Source: JAJPJX01 sp964568355 (GTDB taxonomy: Bacteria > Acidobacteriota > Terriglobia > Bryobacterales > Bryobacteraceae). Taken from it: a stretch of 51,638 nt of DNA. Under the pieces are notes generated by a model, which did not search any database, was not told the origin of the DNA, and saw nothing but the letters and a program-made list of their open reading frames with translations. Shown piece by piece: positions 26,351 through 35,287 of this stretch (its first letter is position 1; the number at the start of each line of letters is the position of its first letter). The stretch spans positions 1 through 51,638 of the forward strand of contig CAZMRK010000030.1 of assembly GCA_964568355.1 (NCBI GenBank), in the 5' to 3' direction. The position numbers and the translations under genes are program-made.

Positions 26351-28363
26351 TTATTCCGTTCGCGGGTCTGCTCCCGCGCGGCAGGCTTCGCCCAGGTCGC
26401 CTGCAATCCGGATCGCCTGTTTCCGCCCGTGCAGCCGGTAAATCGCGGACGTATAGGTATAGGCTTCCGGTACAGACGTCAGGGAGACAATTTCACGCGG
26501 AGCTACCATTCCCGCCACTTCGGGAAGGTCGGTGATCCGCAGAATATTGAGGAGCGCCGGCCCCTGCCAATGCGAGGCGGGCGGGTCGTCGAGAATGGTG
26601 CGGGTGATGCGTGGATCGAGAGCCGCGGCGTAAAGGGCAAGCGCGCCCATCTGCTTGCGGCCATAAACCGAGATCTCGCTGATCTGGAGGCCTTCTCCAT
26701 CGACCAGGTAGTCAATCGAGCGGAGAAGATCCCACAGTTGCATGGATTCGACCGTCGTGCCGATCAACGCCGCACTCATTTTAATGTTGGAGAGCTTGTA
26801 GTTGGTGATCCCGGGATAGTCGACCAGCCGGGGTTGCAGCACCAGGACCACATGGTTTGTGAGGACCGGCAGCAGGGGATCGTAATCCACAGGATAAATG
26901 ACATCATCGGTGCCTTTGAGGTAGACGAGCGCCGGAACGGCCTTTCCGGTTGTTTTGGGGACAAAGAGTTCGCCGTTGACGCGAATGCCGTCCTCCGTTG
27001 TGAACTCCACGTGGAAGGACTTGGCATAGCGGGACGTCCATCCTCCCTCCGGAGACTTCCAGACATCAAAGGGCACCTTCGTTGCCGGGAAGGTCCGCAG
27101 GACCTTGTCTTTTATCTCGGCAACCAACTCCGTGCGCCGATGCTGCCACTGCTCGAGTGTTTTCCAGGGGCGCATCTCCGCGGTCTTGATGAACCGCTTA
27201 TGGATCTGCCCGTTGATCGAGTGGGGTGGAAGGTCATGCAGGACCGTAAGATTTTCCGGTGCCTCGCGCTTGATCGTGCCTTCGTTAAATGGGGTGGAAT
27301 CCTCTCGTATCCATCGATTGATCCATTCGTCTGCCCCTTTCCGGAAGGCCGGTATGTCTTCGTGCTGCGAATCGGCCTCGAACAGCGAGAGTTTGTCACG
27401 CGCGCCGTAGATCTCGTAATAGCGCTGTGCCCGCTCATAAGCCTCGTGGTATCCCGCGGGCGGAAAGGATACGTCGCGCAGCGCCCCCAGAATCTGAAAA
27501 GGCCGGGGTGCGATCAGAGCTCCCAGAACAGAAAGATCGTATTGGAAGACGTTGGGAAAATAAATGCAATCGCAGTTCTCTTGAACCGCATCGAGAGCGA
27601 TATGCTGGCCTACGGTCCAGGTGGCGCACACGGAAGCGGCTGCGCGGAACCGCTCATCCATCGCTGCGGTGTACCAGGTGATGGCTCCGCCTCCGGAGAT
27701 CCCGGTGATCGCCGCGCGTTTGGTGTCGATTTCGGGGCGCGTCTCCAGGTAATCGAGCGCGCGGATGGCGTTCCACACCTCCGGCCCGGCAGGCGTATAG
27801 CCGAGCGACAGCCAGTACCACATCCCGAGGTCGTGTGTGCCGTGATGAATCCCGGAGATCTCTCCGAACTCGATCGTATCCAGCAGGAAAGCTGCGTAGC
27901 CGTGTCTCGCAAACCAGATGCCGTGATGCTGGTATTGCACTTTGGCACCCCATGGGCCCGGCGAATGTCCCGACACATAGATAATCGCGGGAGCCGGAGC
28001 GGATAGTCCTTTGGGGAGGTAGAGATTGCCGGTGACAAACAGACCCGGCATGCTTTCCAGCACAATCTTCTCGACGCGATAGTCGGGACGATCCAGCACT
28101 CCGGTGACGCGCGGATGCAAGGGCGTTTTGGCCGGCATCGGATCGAGGCCGAGCGAGTATCGCATATGCCGCAAAACTTCGGGCCGCTTGCGATTCCAGT
28201 CGGCCAGATTGCGGACATCGGCCAAGGCGTTGCGGGTGATCTCCGCGCCTCGCCGGGCCAGGTAGGCCTCAAACATCCGGTACCGCTCTTCGGGAGAATG
28301 CCGCTGTTGCGCGAGGGCGAAGCCCCAACAGGCCAGTACGCACAATAGAAGGCGCGATGTCAT
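26351..28363 (-). CDS. Secreted tandem alpha/beta hydrolase (acetylxylan-esterase-like) with inactive-looking second domain
   Basis: 670 residues; signal peptide MTSRLLLCVLACWGFALAQ. The first hydrolase domain (about 90-355) has nucleophile elbow GISGGG with Ser223, Asp297 (GALRDVSF) and His334 (DSQHED), giving a complete triad of the AXE1/dienelactone-hydrolase type. The second domain (about 430-665) repeats the fold (GELFVPKTTGKAVPALVYLKG ...), but the elbow reads YGRKQMG (568-573) without serine, so it is probably a non-catalytic copy. The enzyme likely deacylates glycans or other esters outside the cytoplasm, preparing them for the GH42-like protein encoded next. Confidence 0.85.
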   Translation of the reverse strand: MTSRLLLCVLACWGFALAQQRHSPEERYRMFEAYLARRGAEITRNALADVRNLADWNRKRPEVLRHMRYSLGLDPMPAKTPLHPRVTGVLDRPDYRVEKIVLESMPGLFVTGNLYLPKGLSAPAPAIIYVSGHSPGPWGAKVQYQHHGIWFARHGYAAFLLDTIEFGEISGIHHGTHDLGMWYWLSLGYTPAGPEVWNAIRALDYLETRPEIDTKRAAITGISGGGAITWYTAAMDERFRAAASVCATWTVGQHIALDAVQENCDCIYFPNVFQYDLSVLGALIAPRPFQILGALRDVSFPPAGYHEAYERAQRYYEIYGARDKLSLFEADSQHEDIPAFRKGADEWINRWIREDSTPFNEGTIKREAPENLTVLHDLPPHSINGQIHKRFIKTAEMRPWKTLEQWQHRRTELVAEIKDKVLRTFPATKVPFDVWKSPEGGWTSRYAKSFHVEFTTEDGIRVNGELFVPKTTGKAVPALVYLKGTDDVIYPVDYDPLLPVLTNHVVLVLQPRLVDYPGITNYKLSNIKMSAALIGTTVESMQLWDLLRSIDYLVDGEGLQISEISVYGRKQMGALALYAAALDPRITRTILDDPPASHWQGPALLNILRITDLPEVAGMVAPREIVSLTSVPEAYTYTSAIYRLHGRKQAIRIAGDLGEACRAGADPRTE

Positions 28364-28391
28364 GACGGTCCTCTACGATTTCGGTTGTTGC

Positions 28392-29636
28392 TCAAGCAAA
28401 CTCTTGCATGGTGACCGCGGAGGAGGGCTTGGTCGGATGCCCGTCCCCGAACGTATTAAAGAATCGATTGAGCGCCAGTGCGACCGCTCCTCGCAGCGTG
28501 GAGTCCGCTCCATGAAGTGAGGGAAAGATCCGCAGTGCGGCTAGAAAGTACGAGGGTGTCCTGCGGCGTAGCACAGCCCAAACATCCTCTTCGATCAGAT
28601 CCCAGGCCTGCGCCAGGTAGTCGCCGACAATGATGGCTTGCGGATTCAGTGCCAGAACCAGATTGACGAACCCCATGCCGACATATCGCGCAGTGGTCTG
28701 CAGCGCTCGCCGGGCGGCGGGTTCTCCCTCGCGCGCCTTGTTGATAATGCCCTCGACTGTTTCCTCGCTGGCGCTCTTTTCTTCCGTCTCCTCGGCGTAG
28801 GTCCGGACCAGGGCCAGGTCGGAAGCATACTGCTCCCAGCACCCAATATTGCCGCAAGGACACTTTCGACCATCCGGATACAGGGAGATGTGCCCAAACT
28901 CAGCGGCGGCCGAGGTCGCGCCGTGCAGCAGTTGCCCGTTCACGACTACGCCGGTGCCTACACCTCCGCGAGCAATCACGGAAACGAAGTTGCGCAGGGG
29001 ACTGGCGCCGCGGTTGGACGACCACATCTCGGCGAGGGCGGAAAGTTTTGCGGCGTTCTCGAAATAAAACGGAACCTTCAGATTGCGGCGCAGACGCTCA
29101 CCAGCATCCACGTCAAACCAGCCGAAGTTCTCGGCGGCAACGATCTTGCCGACGCTCCGATCGATCGTTCCCGGCAGGCCGACCGCGACTCCCAGGATCT
29201 GCCCAGGCGAGAGCGGCTGCAGGAGCGTGTGGAGGGCGGCACGAACCTTTTCGAAGAAGACATCCGCGTTGGGGCTCCAGGGGACGGTCTTCCGGTCCAG
29301 GTCTTTGTCGTTCAAATCCGACACGGCGATCCGGGCGCCGGAGGGCGTGATCTCGACGCCAATGGCGATCCGGGCCTCACCGCGGAGCCGAAGGGCGGTG
29401 GGGTGGCGGCCAATCTGGGAGAGGTTGGGCAGCCGCTCCTCCCAAACGATTTTTTCCCGTTTCAGGCGTTTGACGATGAACGTGACGGAACTCGGGGAAA
29501 GGCCGGTAATCCGCACGATGTCGGCGCGCGACACGGACGGATTCTGCCGGATCACGTTGAGGATCAAACGCTCATTCGCCTGTCGGAGGGCTGATTTGCG
29601 GAGAGCGCCGCCAGTGGTGAAGGTAACTGCAGGCAT
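28392..29636 (-). CDS. ROK-family transcriptional repressor (NagC/XylR type)
   Basis: 414 residues. N-terminal winged HTH (RLILNVIRQNPSVSRADIVRITGLSPSSVTFIVKRLKRE, about 22-60), then a ROK fold. The zinc signature GHISLYPDGRKCPCGNIGCWEQY is intact. The N-terminal kinase phosphate motif is degenerate (IGVEITPSG instead of DxGxT), as expected for a sugar-sensing regulator rather than a kinase. It is the first gene of a minus-strand operon (ROK, esterase, GH42-like, M20, APC; gaps 28, 18, 23 and -4 bases) and is divergent from a TonB receptor. The operator-like repeats over both divergent promoters suggest it represses itself, the operon and the receptor, with release by an imported sugar. Confidence 0.92.
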   Translation of the reverse strand: MPAVTFTTGGALRKSALRQANERLILNVIRQNPSVSRADIVRITGLSPSSVTFIVKRLKREKIVWEERLPNLSQIGRHPTALRLRGEARIAIGVEITPSGARIAVSDLNDKDLDRKTVPWSPNADVFFEKVRAALHTLLQPLSPGQILGVAVGLPGTIDRSVGKIVAAENFGWFDVDAGERLRRNLKVPFYFENAAKLSALAEMWSSNRGASPLRNFVSVIARGGVGTGVVVNGQLLHGATSAAAEFGHISLYPDGRKCPCGNIGCWEQYASDLALVRTYAEETEEKSASEETVEGIINKAREGEPAARRALQTTARYVGMGFVNLVLALNPQAIIVGDYLAQAWDLIEEDVWAVLRRRTPSYFLAALRIFPSLHGADSTLRGAVALALNRFFNTFGDGHPTKPSSAVTMQEFA

Positions 29637-29682
29637 TGTGCTCTATCGTATACGGGCGTAGCCAAGGGGCGGCTACAGGAGC

Positions 29683-29711
29683 ATTATTTCAGTAGAAAAA
29701 TTATCTGTCAA
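29683..29711 (-). promoter_or_regulatory. Sigma-70 promoter of the ROK operon
   Basis: Minus strand: TTGACA (29711-29706), exactly 17 bases, AATAAT (29688-29683). Near-consensus and 47 bases from ATG 29636. The operator copy 29689-29710 covers its spacer and -35 box. Confidence 0.7.
29689..29710. promoter_or_regulatory. Operator copy 1 (probable ROK site)
   Basis: 22-bp element with core TCAGTA at the left and TATCT toward the right end (T/C at position 13). It matches 29921-29942 at 17 of 22 positions without gaps, same orientation. Outer ends CAG...CTG are partly dyadic. Confidence 0.6.
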
Positions 29712-29886
29712 GGACGAAGACAGCCCGAAGTTCGCCCGAGATCCCGGTAGGCCGAGTCTCTACAGAATTTCGTAACAGTCATTGTGTGTTGCCATAATGC
29801 ATTTGATATCAATAGATTACATTGCTGTTAGCGAATGCTGATGACGCCCTTGGTTTCGGACGCTCGCGATTTTTTGCACGTTTTTC
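29712..29886. other. AT-rich spacer between divergent promoters
   Basis: Noncoding part of the 377-base divergent intergenic region. No further operator copy, RNA gene or ORF recognised here. Confidence 0.4.
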
Positions 29887-29915
29887 TTGACTCGGGAGAA
29901 GGCTTCTCATATATA
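29887..29915 (+). promoter_or_regulatory. Sigma-70 promoter of the TonB receptor gene
   Basis: TTGACT (29887-29892), exactly 17 bases, TATATA (29910-29915). Predicted start near 29922, i.e. at the first base of operator copy 2. Confidence 0.65.
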
Positions 29916-29920
29916 TAGAC

Positions 29921-29942
29921 TCAGTAAATAAACTATCTCGCA
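29921..29942. promoter_or_regulatory. Operator copy 2 (probable ROK site)
   Basis: Second copy of the 22-bp element (TCAGTA ... TATCT), placed over the predicted transcription start of the receptor gene, a position that would block initiation when bound. Confidence 0.6.
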
Positions 29943-30013
29943 GCGTTCGCCGCCACGAAAACACAACGGTCGCAGGTGGCTTCTGGATCTCGCGAACGCG
30001 AAGGAGTCAATCG

Positions 30014-33000
30014 ATGAGGCGCATGATCTGTGTACTGGCCCTGTGGCTGACGGCCGCGGCCGTGGCTCCCATTCTTTCCCGCCTGGAGGCGCAGTCGACG
30101 CAAAGCAGCATCCTGGGCAATGTCCGCGATTCGGCAGGCACTTCGGTCCCGGGTGCTCTGGTCAAACTCATCAATGAAGGCACGAACGACGAGCGGCGAC
30201 AGACCACGGATGAATCCGGCGATTACCGATTCTCGGGAATTCTGGCCGGCACCTACCGTGTGTCGATCGAAGCTTCAGGATTTCGGGGCCACATCACCAA
30301 AGGCATTACCGTGAATGTGAGCGAGATCAAACGCGTGGATGCGGCCCTGGAAGTGGGCGACGTGACCACGAGCGTCACGGTAGAAGGCGGAAGTGTCGCG
30401 CATATCGAGACCGAAGCCGCGACTCTTTCCAATGTCAAGACGGCGCGGGACTATGCGGAACTCCCGTTGAGCGTGTACGGCCGCGGTTGGTCGAACGTTA
30501 CCAACGTGGTGGCGGGCGTGCAGACTTCCAGCGGTTTCGAGGTGAATGGCGCCCGCGACACCGCGAACAATTTCACCAGCGACGGCGTCTCCGTGAATGA
30601 CATCATCAGCAGCCGGCAGACTGCCAACGGCTTTTCCGGAGATATCGAGAACTTCAAGGAACTGAAGGTCATGACCGCCAACAATTCGGCGGAATATGCC
30701 CAGGTGGCGCAGTTTTCGGCCGTCAGTAAGTCGGGCGAAAACACCATGCACGGCAGTTTCTACTGGGGCAACTACAATTCGTTCACGTCGGCAAGGTCGT
30801 GGCAGGATCCGACCAGCCCCGGATTCGAAAACTTCAATCAGTACATGGTGAACAACGGCGGGCCGGTGTACATCCCCCATCTCTATAACGGGAAGAACAA
30901 GACTTTCTATTTCTTCAGCTACAGCGGCGCTGCCTATCGGACGGCGTCGCGCACGCAGATCAGCGTTCCTCCGTTGGCTTTCCGGCAGGGCGATTTCTCC
31001 TCGCTACTGCCTTCGATCGCGATCCTCGATCCCCTTACCGGCAACCCGTTTCCCGACAACAAACTACCGGCGTCGCGAATCAGTTCGGTTTCGCGTGCCG
31101 CGCAAGACCTGATCTATCCTTCGCCAAACTTGCTTGGCCAAGGCGCGCTGGGACTGGTCAACAATTACTATGCCGATCCCGGCGGCCGATGGGACTCCGA
31201 TGTGTATTCGGCGCGAATCGATCAGAAGATCGGCACACGAAACGATCTGTTCGTGCGCGTGGGTCTTACCATCAACAATAAGGACACCTGGCCCGGTCCG
31301 CTGCTGAGCGGCTACGGCGGCTGGAAGGGTAACCATCCCGGGCGCTCCGTGGTGATTTCGGATACCCACACCTTCACGCCGTCCCTCGTGAACGAGGCGA
31401 AACTGGGGTTCAGCCGCGACTACGGTTACTGGTTCGACCCCAACTACGGCCCCGACATCGTGGGACAGATCGGACTTCTGGGGATCGCCAATCCCAGCCA
31501 CGATCCGTCTCTTTCGGGCATGCCCGATTTCGAACTCGGCGGTTCGAACGGATTTCAGGGCACCGGCACCTGGGCCAACGGCAATTCGCAGGCGCAGAAT
31601 ACCTACCAGATCACGGATAACCTCTCCTGGTTCCGCGGCCGCCACAATTTGAAGGCCGGCGTGGATATCCGCCGCTACCAGATCAACGACCAGCAGAAGC
31701 CGCAGAATATCCGCGGGCAGTTCAACTTCGATGACCAGCTCAGCGGCTTTGCCTACGCCAATTTTCTGCTGGGCTACCCTTCCACCGCGAGCCTGGCGGT
31801 TGCCCGTCCGAACGCCTACCCGCGCAGCACGCAGCAAGGTTACTACATTCAGGACGAGTTCAAGCTCAGCCAGAAGATGACCTTGACGTACGGGCTGCGG
31901 TACGAATATCAGTCCACCTGGGTGGAGAAGTTCAACCGCATGTTTAGCTTCAACCCCGCGACCGGCCAACTGATCACGGCCGGAAACAGCGTCCCCACGG
32001 ACCTGGTGCCGGCGGTGGCGGCCACTCTGCCGATCACCTCGGCGAGCCAGGCCGGATTCCCCACCCAAAGCCTGATGTACGCCGACAAGAACAACTGGAG
32101 TCCGCGAATTGGGCTGGCGCTTCGGCCGTTCGGGAATGACCGCACCGTAGTGCGGCTGGGCTATGGGCTCTTTACGTCGATGTGGCCCGGCTTGCTCGCT
32201 CTGAACGCTACGGGGGGACCCTGGCAGTCGACGCGAAGCTTCTACATTGTCGGCAACCAGCCGACCATCCAGATGCCGGATCCCTTCAAGACCACTTCAG
32301 ACTACTCCGGGCTGCAAAGCGTCTCGGCTTTAGACCCCAGGTTTCCGCATGAACGGAGCCAGCAGTGGAATGTCTCCGTAGGCAGGCAGATCTGGAAGAC
32401 GGCCATCGATGTCGCTTATGTGGGGACGAAGGCCAAAAACATCCCCTTCAGCCAGGATCTCAATCTGCTGCAGCCAAGTACCACTCCTTTCGATCCGGCC
32501 AATCTTCCTTACCAGCTCTTCAGCTCCGTCGGATATACGCAGACGGGCGCTTCGTCGATCTATCACGGATTGACCATCAAGGCGGACCGGAGAGTGAGCC
32601 GCGGGCTGACGTTCAATGTCAACTACACCTGGGCCAAGGCGCTGACGGACGCAGATCTGCGTTCCTACGCGACCGGCTTCGACCAGAACCAGTGGAACCG
32701 CCGGCTGGAGCGAGGCGATGATCCGAACATCCGCAGGCAGGTTTTGGTATTCAGCTACATTTACGAACTGCCGTTCGGGAAGGGCAGGCCGCTGCTCTCC
32801 AATGTCCCGGGTCTTCTGAATCAGATCGTGTCGGGATGGCAGCTCGCCGGCATCACCACCATGCAGACGGGGCCGCGCACGTCCGCCCTATTTACCGGCG
32901 TCGATCCAGCCAATACCAATCAATTTGGCGGACGCGCCGATCGCGTAGGCGACGGCAACCTCTCTGGATCCATGCGGGACCGCATCGAGACTCATCAGGC

Positions 33001-33295
33001 CATCTTCGACCAGTCCGCGTTTGCGGTGCCGGCAGAGGGAAGAGGATCCTACGGGAACTCCGCCCGCATGATCCTTACCGGACCGGGAACCGTGACCTGG
33101 AACGTCACTGGTGCCAAGAACTTCTACCTGTTCGGAGAGCGTGCCCGCGGACAGATTCGCTGCGAGCTGTTCAATGCATTCAACCATCCGAACTTTCAGC
33201 TTCCGAATACTGACATCACGAGCTCGGGCTTCGGACTGGTTACCGGGGCCGGTACTGGCCGCAGGGTCCAAATTACGGCGCGTTTCGATTTCTGA
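30014..33295 (+). CDS. TonB-dependent receptor, Oar/carboxypeptidase-regulatory type
   Basis: 1,093 residues, ATG 30014 with AAGGAG 9 bases upstream. Signal peptide to about residue 27 (ALWLTAAAVAPILSRLEAQS), carboxypeptidase-regulatory domain (SILGNVRDSAGTSVPGALVKL) to about 115, plug with ELPLSVYGRGWSNVTNV and GVSVNDIISSRQ, then the barrel, ending RRVQITARFDF with C-terminal Phe. Full length. Divergent from the ROK operon with shared operators, so it is the likely outer-membrane importer of the oligosaccharide or glycopeptide that the operon's enzymes degrade. Confidence 0.92.
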   Translation: MRRMICVLALWLTAAAVAPILSRLEAQSTQSSILGNVRDSAGTSVPGALVKLINEGTNDERRQTTDESGDYRFSGILAGTYRVSIEASGFRGHITKGITVNVSEIKRVDAALEVGDVTTSVTVEGGSVAHIETEAATLSNVKTARDYAELPLSVYGRGWSNVTNVVAGVQTSSGFEVNGARDTANNFTSDGVSVNDIISSRQTANGFSGDIENFKELKVMTANNSAEYAQVAQFSAVSKSGENTMHGSFYWGNYNSFTSARSWQDPTSPGFENFNQYMVNNGGPVYIPHLYNGKNKTFYFFSYSGAAYRTASRTQISVPPLAFRQGDFSSLLPSIAILDPLTGNPFPDNKLPASRISSVSRAAQDLIYPSPNLLGQGALGLVNNYYADPGGRWDSDVYSARIDQKIGTRNDLFVRVGLTINNKDTWPGPLLSGYGGWKGNHPGRSVVISDTHTFTPSLVNEAKLGFSRDYGYWFDPNYGPDIVGQIGLLGIANPSHDPSLSGMPDFELGGSNGFQGTGTWANGNSQAQNTYQITDNLSWFRGRHNLKAGVDIRRYQINDQQKPQNIRGQFNFDDQLSGFAYANFLLGYPSTASLAVARPNAYPRSTQQGYYIQDEFKLSQKMTLTYGLRYEYQSTWVEKFNRMFSFNPATGQLITAGNSVPTDLVPAVAATLPITSASQAGFPTQSLMYADKNNWSPRIGLALRPFGNDRTVVRLGYGLFTSMWPGLLALNATGGPWQSTRSFYIVGNQPTIQMPDPFKTTSDYSGLQSVSALDPRFPHERSQQWNVSVGRQIWKTAIDVAYVGTKAKNIPFSQDLNLLQPSTTPFDPANLPYQLFSSVGYTQTGASSIYHGLTIKADRRVSRGLTFNVNYTWAKALTDADLRSYATGFDQNQWNRRLERGDDPNIRRQVLVFSYIYELPFGKGRPLLSNVPGLLNQIVSGWQLAGITTMQTGPRTSALFTGVDPANTNQFGGRADRVGDGNLSGSMRDRIETHQAIFDQSAFAVPAEGRGSYGNSARMILTGPGTVTWNVTGAKNFYLFGERARGQIRCELFNAFNHPNFQLPNTDITSSGFGLVTGAGTGRRVQITARFDF

Positions 33296-33383
33296 GTCCG
33301 CCGTTTCGGGCCTGTTTCAGAATCCGCGACTTCTGGATCGCCGCCCGGCAGGTCCGTGACTCGGTCGTAGTACGACCAGGCGG

Positions 33384-34412
33384 TCAGGGAGGAGTCCGGT
33401 TCGACAACGTGATGCACTTGCCATTTTGGGCCGCGGATGTGTGCGCTGCCTCGATCACTTCCACGCACCGCAGGCCCTCTCGCCACGTCAGGCATGGTTC
33501 CACGCCGGCGGTCACCCATCGGACAAAGTCTCCCAGTTCCTTGCGGTATGCGTGGTCGAACCCCAGATCGTCAAAGCGCTCATGCCTGCTCCCGGTATCC
33601 GAGAACTTCTGCCAGTACAGATCAATGTGCGTCATCTGGGGAAGGAAACGAACGCCGCCTTGCTGGTATACGATCAGCGGCCCATTGGATTCGCGGAATC
33701 GCAGGAGGGGATAGCTCAGCGAAACGGTCAACACAGCGACGGCCCCTGAATGGAACTGCAGCGATACGTGCAGATTGTCCGGGAAATCGTAACGGCGGTC
33801 GATCTGCGGACCAGCCATAGCAGATACCGTGGCCACGTCGCCGCACATGGCCCGCATCCAGTCGATGGTGTGCACCCCTGCAATATCGAGCGTGCCACCG
33901 CACTCGGCGGCGCGCGTCCACCACCCGCGGAAATCGTAGGGACGGGCGTCGTGATAGAGGCAAACATTCATGGTGTGAACGGGTCCGAGTTCGGAGCGGA
34001 GCTCGATCATGCGGGCCCATGGCGGACGAAGGCGGCGTTTGTGGCCCACCATGAGCCTGACCCCCGCCGCGTCACAGGCCTGCGCCATATCCCGGCAATC
34101 TGACACCGTGGTCGCCATTGGCTTTTCGCAGTACACGTGCTTTCCGCGCTGTGCGGCCGATACGGTGACGCCGCGGTGCGTGTGGTTTGGCCCAAGAACG
34201 GCGACGGCGTCGACTGCCATCTCGTCCAGCATAGGCTCGAACTCCCGGTAGACGGGTATATCGAGGCCGGTATGTTCGCGGAACAGCGCCAGCGACTCCG
34301 CGCTGGGATCGCAAACCGAAACGATTTCGCCAACTTCGCAAATGTAACGGGCAAAAACGCGGCTAAACGCGCCTGCTCCGGATAGTGCAAATCGCAGTCG
34401 TGAATCGGGCAT
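33384..34412 (-). CDS. Gfo/Idh/MocA-family sugar dehydrogenase
   Basis: 342 residues. N-terminal Rossmann fold FALSGAGAFSRVFARYI, the family's EKP motif in HVYCEKPMATTVSDC (active-site Lys), and a C-terminal alpha/beta domain with GGTLDIAGVHTIDWMRAMCGD containing the conserved D-x-x-x-H pair. It oxidises a sugar or inositol-like substrate with NAD(P). It is the last gene of a four-gene operon with aldolase, dehydratase and lactonase; the lactonase stop is 2 bases upstream. It probably performs the first oxidation of the pathway. Confidence 0.9.
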   Translation of the reverse strand: MPDSRLRFALSGAGAFSRVFARYICEVGEIVSVCDPSAESLALFREHTGLDIPVYREFEPMLDEMAVDAVAVLGPNHTHRGVTVSAAQRGKHVYCEKPMATTVSDCRDMAQACDAAGVRLMVGHKRRLRPPWARMIELRSELGPVHTMNVCLYHDARPYDFRGWWTRAAECGGTLDIAGVHTIDWMRAMCGDVATVSAMAGPQIDRRYDFPDNLHVSLQFHSGAVAVLTVSLSYPLLRFRESNGPLIVYQQGGVRFLPQMTHIDLYWQKFSDTGSRHERFDDLGFDHAYRKELGDFVRWVTAGVEPCLTWREGLRCVEVIEAAHTSAAQNGKCITLSNRTPP

Positions 34413-34414
34413 AG

Positions 34415-35233
34415 CTAGAGGTTTGGGAAGTGCAAGGGTAGCCCCCGCACTCCGACGTTATCGAACCGGTGAACCACGAGATTGTCCAGAGAGGCGGCAA
34501 GCAGTATGTCACGCCCCGAGCCGGCGAAGGCAACGTCGGTCGGGCCCCTCAGCGCCTCGCCCCTCCAGTCCTCGGCAAACAGTTCCAATCGTTTCGAGCG
34601 GAGGTCAAAGACATAAATGGCATCGGGACGGTGGCAGGCGATCCACAGGCGCCCCTCTTCATCAAAAGCAATTCCATCCGGAATATGTCGCGGCATATGG
34701 AGCACGCGCTCGAAGGTCCCGGCCGAACCATCCTGCAGGACGGGGATCCGCCCGATCCCGCTTCCGAAGGTTTCGACGAAATACAGATGGCGCTCTCCGG
34801 CATCCAGCGCGATGGCGTTCGGTGTATCGACCGCGTCGGCATACCAGAGTTCGGCCGCTCCTCCGCCCGGGGGAATACGGTAGATTCGGCCATTGATCTC
34901 TCCCGACCAGTCGCCGCTATCGGACAGGTACAGAAAACCCCGGCTGTCGAACGCCGGATAGTTCGGGCAGAGGAAACGCTCTCCCCGTGGGCTCCATGCA
35001 TAGCGCGATTCGGCTCCCGAGGGAGAGATGCGAACAACATACCCGTCCGAGCAGTCTGCGCAGTAGAGATTTCCCGCGGCGTCGGCCGCTTGCCCAAGCA
35101 TCCGCCGCGGGGCGGTCGAGGCATACTGATGGGCCTTGTTCGTCTCCAGGTCGAGACGATACACCTGACCGCCGGTGCCGGTGGTGTAAGCTTCTCCACG
35201 GGCTCCTACGGCGATCGATTCAGGGTGGTCCAC
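34415..35233 (-). CDS. SMP-30/gluconolactonase-family lactonase
   Basis: 272 residues from GTG 35233; six-bladed propeller of the SMP-30/LRE type. Metal-site segments: DHPESIAVG at the start, CPNYPAFDSRGFLYLSDSG, VDTPNAIALDAGERHLYFVET, and HIPDGIAFDEEGRLWIACH. It would open a sugar lactone. The GTG has no ribosome site. A much better site, AGGAGA (35284-35279), lies 6 bases ahead of an in-frame CTG at 35272, which would add 13 residues. The true start may therefore be that CTG. Gene order links it to the dehydrogenase and dehydratase. Confidence 0.88.
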   Translation of the reverse strand: MDHPESIAVGARGEAYTTGTGGQVYRLDLETNKAHQYASTAPRRMLGQAADAAGNLYCADCSDGYVVRISPSGAESRYAWSPRGERFLCPNYPAFDSRGFLYLSDSGDWSGEINGRIYRIPPGGGAAELWYADAVDTPNAIALDAGERHLYFVETFGSGIGRIPVLQDGSAGTFERVLHMPRHIPDGIAFDEEGRLWIACHRPDAIYVFDLRSKRLELFAEDWRGEALRGPTDVAFAGSGRDILLAASLDNLVVHRFDNVGVRGLPLHFPNL

Positions 35234-35287
35234 ACCCCGAATGTGAAGAATGCGATGCAGATCGTATGGCAGCGGGTCTCTCCTATC

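Noticed and set aside
25211..28006. A very long plus-strand open frame (over 900 codons) opposite the GH42-like and esterase genes
   Set aside because: It is the antisense of two genes with clear domains and catalytic motifs; its translation has no recognisable domain and spans both genes and their intergenic gap.
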